Assembly: GCA_020057065.1 (NCBI GenBank)
Contig: JAGVGM010000328.1
Coordinates: forward strand, 1-44,459
Reading direction: 5' to 3'
Source of the DNA: Thermodesulfovibrionia bacterium
GTDB lineage: Bacteria > Nitrospirota > Thermodesulfovibrionia > UBA6902
Length of the DNA stretch: 44,459 nucleotides
Position numbers and translations under genes: made by a program
Part shown: piece by piece, positions 43,758 to 44,459 of the stretch
How the letters are laid out: every line of letters begins with the position of its first letter
Position numbering within the stretch: position 1 is the first letter of the stretch
Notes under the pieces: generated by a model
The model's input: only the letters and a program-made list of their open reading frames with translations
What the model was told of the DNA's origin: nothing
Databases searched by the model: none

Positions 43758-44459
43758 ATGAAAATGCTAGAGACAGCTCCTAATTGGAAAGAAATTATAA
43801 AAAAAAATTTAGAAGAATATGCTGAGATATCATCAAATCCAGATGTTTCAGAATTTATTAATAAATGTAATAAAGACTATATCTATTGGGACAAGTTTAA
43901 ATATGTATGTAAGTTAGATTTAACTTCTCCAGAGATTGCTTGGTCATTTTTGAGAGTAAGTCGGAATAATCGAAAGAGGAAAATACCTCTAATAGATACA
44001 AATGGTAATTATTTTGGATATTGGTTGCCAGATTCACTTTTAAAAGAACTTCATTATTTAGATCAACATGCTTCAGGAGAGATTCTTGTAGATCATCCTG
44101 ATATACCAGCAAGGGAGAAAGATCGCTTTCTGGTTAGTTCCCTTATGGAGGAAGCTATTGCTTCAAGTCAATTAGAGGGAGCGGTAACAACAAGAAAGGT
44201 TGCAAAAGAAATGTTAAGATTTGGGAAAAAACCTGAGAACCATGCTCAGCAAATGTGTTTTAACAACTACTTGACCATAAGGCACATTAAAGATACCATT
44301 GACAAACCACTATCCATTGAACTATTGAATTCATTTCAAGCCTCTATGACCAAAAACACACTTGATGATCCTGATACTTCGGGAAGATTCAGGACTAATA
44401 AAGACGATCCTATAGAAGTAGTAAGTCAGGAAGGTGAAACATTACATATACCACCGCCA
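43758..44459 (+). CDS. Fic family protein, 3' end cut by window edge
   Basis: 234 codons are visible and no stop is reached. The N-terminal part contains the inhibitory motif SSQLEG at residues 136-141 ((S/T)xxxE(G/N), with Glu140 as the residue that blocks ATP binding), in the sequence MEEAIASSQLEGAVTTRKVAKEML. This marks a class II Fic enzyme, which AMPylates target proteins when inhibition is relieved. The catalytic HPFxxGNGR loop lies beyond the window. Base composition is clearly more AT-rich than neighbouring genes, and an RNA-like fragment lies 190 bp upstream, consistent with acquired DNA. The strong promoter with phased operators suggests tight, perhaps autogenous, repression. The RBS is weak. 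Confidence 0.9.
   Translation, partial: MKMLETAPNWKEIIKKNLEEYAEISSNPDVSEFINKCNKDYIYWDKFKYVCKLDLTSPEIAWSFLRVSRNNRKRKIPLIDTNGNYFGYWLPDSLLKELHYLDQHASGEILVDHPDIPAREKDRFLVSSLMEEAIASSQLEGAVTTRKVAKEMLRFGKKPENHAQQMCFNNYLTIRHIKDTIDKPLSIELLNSFQASMTKNTLDDPDTSGRFRTNKDDPIEVVSQEGETLHIPPP

Overview
The window reads as chromosomal DNA of a Gram-negative, probably anaerobic bacterium, most likely of the phylum Nitrospirota or a close relative (inference). Support: LptF/LptG and outer-membrane-type proteins; a UbiA-type quinone prenyltransferase; a NifA-like sigma-54 activator beside several sigma-54-like promoters; a gene order rpmH-yidD-yidC-mnmE with no rnpA; and many short palindromic repeats of the GTAGGGGCGGG kind, three of them inside genes. 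No rRNA, complete tRNA, CRISPR array or insertion sequence was seen.

Layout. 1-4160: edge-truncated subtilase, a PD-(D/E)XK-like protein and a DUF4143-type ATPase. 4220-15290: a nitrogen-assimilation region. A leftward set reads (15132 to 8310) stand-alone NifA-type HTH, outer-membrane protein, amt, glnK, amt, glnK, class I glutamine amidotransferase, glnA. Beside it lie glnE, a divergent PII gene with Val instead of the uridylylated Tyr51, and a 50-residue Cys-rich protein with a sigma-54-like promoter. The set is headed by a near-consensus sigma-54 promoter with a TGT-N10-ACA site upstream. 15414-21100: signalling genes (distantly RelA/SpoT-like protein, truncated HD-GYP, GAF-GGDEF, HDOD, two-CW protein, XRE regulator with three operator-like sites).

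21260-31080: mtnP, apt, DUF1015, YfcE-like phosphoesterase, then rpmH-yidD-yidC-mnmE, the NifA-like activator, a small membrane protein and ubiA. 31275-36292: lptG/lptF, an exported protein, a PilZ protein with a MinD/FlhG-like ATPase, and a DUF5658-type membrane protein. 36511-41356: amino-acid ABC transporter (ATPase plus a fused binding protein/permease), moaC, a C_GCAxxG_C_C family gene whose in-frame UGA is followed by a bSECIS-like hairpin, and fabF. 41658-44459: CBM48 protein, Zn-phospholipase/nuclease-like secreted protein, a small MshEN-like protein, and an AT-rich Fic gene with an ordered operator array, cut by the window edge.

Working model (inference): ammonium is taken up by two Amt channels gated by Tyr51-bearing GlnK proteins and fixed by an adenylylatable GlnA under GlnE control. 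The Val51 PII would be a non-uridylylatable partner, and a sigma-54/NifA-like switch, perhaps tuned by the stand-alone HTH protein, would drive the operon. The most novel points are the mini-NifA HTH, the sigma-54-linked Cys-rich peptide, the probable selenoprotein, the in-gene palindromes and the phased Fic operators.
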